From assembly GCA_023091665.1 (NCBI GenBank), contig JALJCQ010000020.1, forward strand, positions 372,001-436,000: a stretch of DNA of 64,000 bases, in the 5' to 3' direction. This document shows, piece after piece, positions 61,496-64,000 of the stretch. Made by a program: the position numbers and the translations under genes. Within the stretch, counting starts at the first letter, position 1; every line of letters begins with the position of its first letter. A model generated the notes under the pieces. It saw only the letters and a list, made by a program, of their open reading frames with translations, did no database searches and had not been told where the DNA came from. The stretch is from Pythium myriotylum (Eukaryota; Oomycota; Peronosporomycetes; Pythiales; Pythiaceae).

Positions 61496-62380
61496 ATGTT
61501 CCGCTCGTCGCAGTTCGTGCTGGACAAGGGGCTCGGGCGCGTGGCGCTCGCGGCCTTCGGGCTCGGCTTCGCCATGGCGCTGCACGTGGCGCTGCTCGCG
61601 TACTACGCGCTGCTCGTGGCCTCGAGCGAGGGCGACGTCGCCCGGCTCTGGCACTGCGCGGCGCTCTGGAGCCTCTACGCCGTCGCGCTCGCCTTCTTCC
61701 ATGTCTCCGAGTTCATGCTCACGGCCTCGTTCAAGCCGCAGGACGTCTCCTACGAATGTACGCACGCAGCAACCTCGTGGGGAGTTTTTATGTCATGGTC
61801 GCTGACGAGAGAAGCTCTGCAGCGTTCCTGCTCAACCACAGCAAGGAGTACCACGTGGCGCTGGGCGTGAGCTGCGCCGAGTTCTGGCTCGAGGCGCTGC
61901 TGGCGCCGTCGCTCAAAGTGGAGCACCCGGTCGTGGTGCTCGCGGGGCTCGCGCTCGTGCTCGTGGGGCAGAGCGGGCGCATCGCCGCCATGTGGACGGC
62001 CGCGTCCAACTTTTCGCACCGCATCGAGCACGTCAAGCGCCAGGAGCACGTGCTCGTCACGCACGGCGTCTACCGCTACGTGCGCCACCCGTCGTACATG
62101 GGCTGGTTCCTCTGGACCGTCGGCAGCCAGCTGCTGCTCGCCAACCCGCTCTGCGCGCTCGGCTACTCGGTCGTCTCCTGGGGCTTTTTCCGAGACCGCA
62201 TCCCGTGCGTATCAACTTGGAACAAGGAACGAGGATGTGTGGACTAACCTGCCCTACTTTTGCTTTTCGTTGCTGCTGCAATCCCCTAGATACGAAGAAG
62301 AGCTGCTGCTCCAGTTCTTCCCGGAAGAGTACCCCAAGTACCGGAGTCGGACGTTCAGCGGCGTGCCGTTAGTGCGCTAA
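61496..62380 (+). CDS. ICMT: Protein-S-isoprenylcysteine O-methyltransferase
   Basis: Exons 61496-61757, 61823-62204 and 62290-62380 join in frame (65- and 85-nt introns) to give 244 aa, normal for the Ste14/ICMT family. The enzyme methylates the carboxyl group of C-terminal prenylcysteine on CaaX proteins (Ras, Rho, G-gamma) in the ER membrane, using S-adenosylmethionine. Family marks seen: several hydrophobic spans; FLLNHSKEYHVAL at the first splice junction; the catalytic-core motif HGVYRYVRHPSYMGWF; and the C-terminal R-I-P-YEE-x-LL-x-FF-EEY block with a final RTFSGVP. The start ATG is the first in the open frame and gives a typical short N-terminus. It is divergent from F and convergent with the AIRIM-like gene, 109 bp away. 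Confidence 0.93.
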
Positions 62381-62489
62381 GCACGCGACCAATAGAAGCG
62401 AGCGCGGTGGTTTGTTTTTCCCCCCTCAACGCGCTCGCGCTTTTTCCTCACTACAAAACGTTGTGTTGCCTCGATGGTGATAAATACTA

Positions 62490-63258
62490 CTATTCCTTCA
62501 CGGGTTTCGCCTTCTTCTTCTTCTTCTTGGCCGACGTGGTGACCTCGTCCGTCGACAGCACTGGAAGAGGCGGCAGCACCTCGAGGCCTCTGCGTACTAA
62601 CAGCTCCCATCGTAAGACTACGAACTACCCTCCGAAGTAACAACTCGTTTTCAACTCACCATAGTCGTTGTCCACGTAGCTCGCGCCGGCCTTGGCAGGC
62701 CACTCGCGGTGCATCGTGCGCAGCCTCGCGACGTCGTGGTACTCGACGTCGGCCACGAGCACTCGCTTGCGCAGCGTCTCGCGCTCGAGCATGTTGCGCA
62801 CGTTCTCGGTCCACTCGAGCAGCTGCAGCGCCGCCAGCAGCTCCTCGGGCTCGACTCCGTCGTCCACGAGCTCCACGAGCTCCTGAGCAAAGCCTCGCAG
62901 TCGGCGCAGCGAGTCCACGAGGTCTCGGAGGACGTCGCGCAGGAACGCGGCCGACTTTTCCATCGCGACAAAGTGCTTTTGGAGCAAAAGCGACGGCGCG
63001 TCGGCGAGGAACGAGAGCACGCCGAGTGCGTCGGAGGGCGACGAGAGCAGCGGCACGCGAGCGGAGACGTTGGCGAGCGACGAGAGCACGCGAGAGCCCT
63101 CGGCGTCGAGCTGCTGCCATCGCTCGAGCTGGGGCGGGTTCCAAAGTTGCGCGTACGTTAGACGCCAGGTTAGACCACTGGTTAGACGCAAGGTCTAATA
63201 GACCGCCCACCTCGGCCACGAAGAGCTTGTGGGTCTTGAAGCACTTCTTGAGCGTCAT
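62490..63258 (-). CDS. AIRIM: AIRIM/C1orf109-like ribosome maturation factor
   Basis: Exons 63258-63211, 63128-62660 and 62596-62490 (phases 0 and 1) give 207 aa. The N-terminal LKKCF, the long helical body and the motif LEWTENVRNML...RKRVLVADVEYHD...W match the layout of animal C1orf109/AIRIM. That protein partners the AFG2 AAA-ATPases in late cytoplasmic 60S ribosome maturation; the role here is by family. The C-terminus is a Lys-rich tail (K6) typical of nuclear or ribosome-linked proteins, longer than in the animal protein. Intron 1 carries several CTAAC-like branch sites. It is driven from a 107-bp region shared with the Tim17-like gene. Confidence 0.7.
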
Positions 63259-63365
63259 TGCTGAATCAATCCGATGGCTCTTCGTCACGTTCGACCAGTT
63301 CGACCGGTTTTAGACCGGTTTTTAGACCCGGAAGTTGGAACAGCTCACTCATTGTGGAGACGACC
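63259..63365. promoter_or_regulatory. 107-bp divergent promoter
   Basis: This is the only sequence between the start codons of the AIRIM-like gene (-) and the Tim17-like gene (+). CTCACTCATTGT lies 15 bp before the plus-strand ATG and resembles an oomycete initiator. Co-regulation is inference. Confidence 0.45.
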
Positions 63366-64000
63366 ATGGGTGACTCGCAGAACTGGTCGTCGTTCGAGCC
63401 CGAGGCGCCCAAGCCGCCGCCAGCCGCGCCGCCGCCCAGCGAGCGCGACGCGGCGCTCGGACTCAAGCCCGTGGACCTGCGCAACCTGCGCAACCGGCTC
63501 GTCTTCGGCGGGCTCGTGGGCTTTTGCACGGGCGCGACCTTCGGCGCCAGTGCGTGCTGCGTGGTGGTCTAACGCGTCCGAGTGGACCGCGCGTCTAACC
63601 GCTCGTTTCTGCCTCGCAGTCGACGCCGTCAAGGTCTACCAGAAGACGCACCCCAAGCTCTCGTTCGCGGCCGTCAACGCCGTGGCGCGCGGCGCCGCTG
63701 TGAGCGGAGGCGCCTTCGCCGGGTGAGGATCTTGCTCTGGTCTAAATCGCGGTTAGACCGGTCTAACCAAACGAAACTCGTCTTGACTCGCTCGGCAGCT
63801 TCTTCCTCGCGTACCAGGGCGTCAAGACCGTGCTCGAGGTGCAGCGCGGACAGCAAGACCTCGTGAACGTGGGCGTCGCCACGGCGCTGGCGGGCGCCCC
63901 TTTTCTGCGCGCGCGGGTGCTGCGCCACAACATCCCGTACGCGCTCATGCTCGTGGCGCTGGACCACTTCCACGAAGAGATCAACGAGATGCGGCGGTAA
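63366..64000 (+). CDS. Small Tim17/Tim22/Tim23-like membrane protein
   Basis: Exons 63366-63549, 63620-63722 and 63799-64000 (phases 1 and 2) give 162 aa; the stop codon is the last triplet of the window. A Pro/Ala-rich head (residues 1-25) precedes a membrane region with small-residue helices: FGGLVGFCTGATFGA, AVNAVARGAAVSGGAFAGFF and VGVATALAGAPF, then a C-terminal amphipathic end. Glycine-rich four-helix packing of this length suits the Tim17 superfamily, including inner-membrane import and complex I-associated members. I cannot say which member. The membrane role is inference; the exon model is firm. Confidence 0.72.

Overview
The window looks like nuclear DNA of an oomycete (Phytophthora/Pythium type). 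The grounds are GC-rich coding sequence with very short introns (about 50-80 nt, GT..AG, often with CTAAC-like branch sites), two leucine-rich-repeat (LRR) receptor-like kinases built almost one repeat per exon, a chromodomain Ty3/gypsy retroelement, and a cluster of four paralogues that match no family I know. Species cannot be fixed from sequence alone.

Region 1 (1-30678) is a head-to-tail tandem array of a 1050-1089 bp unit. Each complete unit carries one tRNA-Val(CAC) gene on the minus strand with internal A and B boxes, a T5 terminator and an AT-rich upstream patch. There are 27 full units, a left partial unit (the array runs off the window) and a right partial unit cut inside its GT-rich tract, giving 28 tRNA genes. 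All copies I compared by eye were identical, and spacer variants show local duplication of neighbouring units. Region 2 (30679 to about 35.4 kb) is a 5'-truncated, frameshifted chromovirus pol (reverse transcriptase, RNase H, integrase, chromodomain), then a purine-rich tract and a probable 3' LTR rich in perfect inverted repeats. It abuts the array exactly inside the GT tract.

Region 3 (36.6-51.3 kb) holds four diverged copies of one gene (A on +, B, C and D on -), each with an N-terminal Cys/His-rich module, a conserved middle domain, a variable linker and a C-terminal domain. Their splice sites resolve into in-frame models that differ by gain, loss or fusion of a 25-nt micro-exon. Region 4 (51.8-61.0 kb) holds two tandem minus-strand LRR receptor-like kinases with 10 and 14 LRR exons, every intron in phase 2. 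Both have lost a catalytic residue, but a different one in each, so both are predicted pseudokinases. Region 5 (61.5-64.0 kb) is compact housekeeping sequence: isoprenylcysteine carboxyl methyltransferase (+), an AIRIM/C1orf109-like ribosome-maturation protein (-) and a small Tim17-like membrane protein (+), the last two sharing a 107-bp divergent promoter.

No CRISPR, rRNA or bacterial-type operon is present. The strongest candidate for something undescribed is the tRNA-Val(CAC) array, which resembles the tRNA arrays known from Entamoeba rather than ordinary dispersed eukaryotic tRNA genes.
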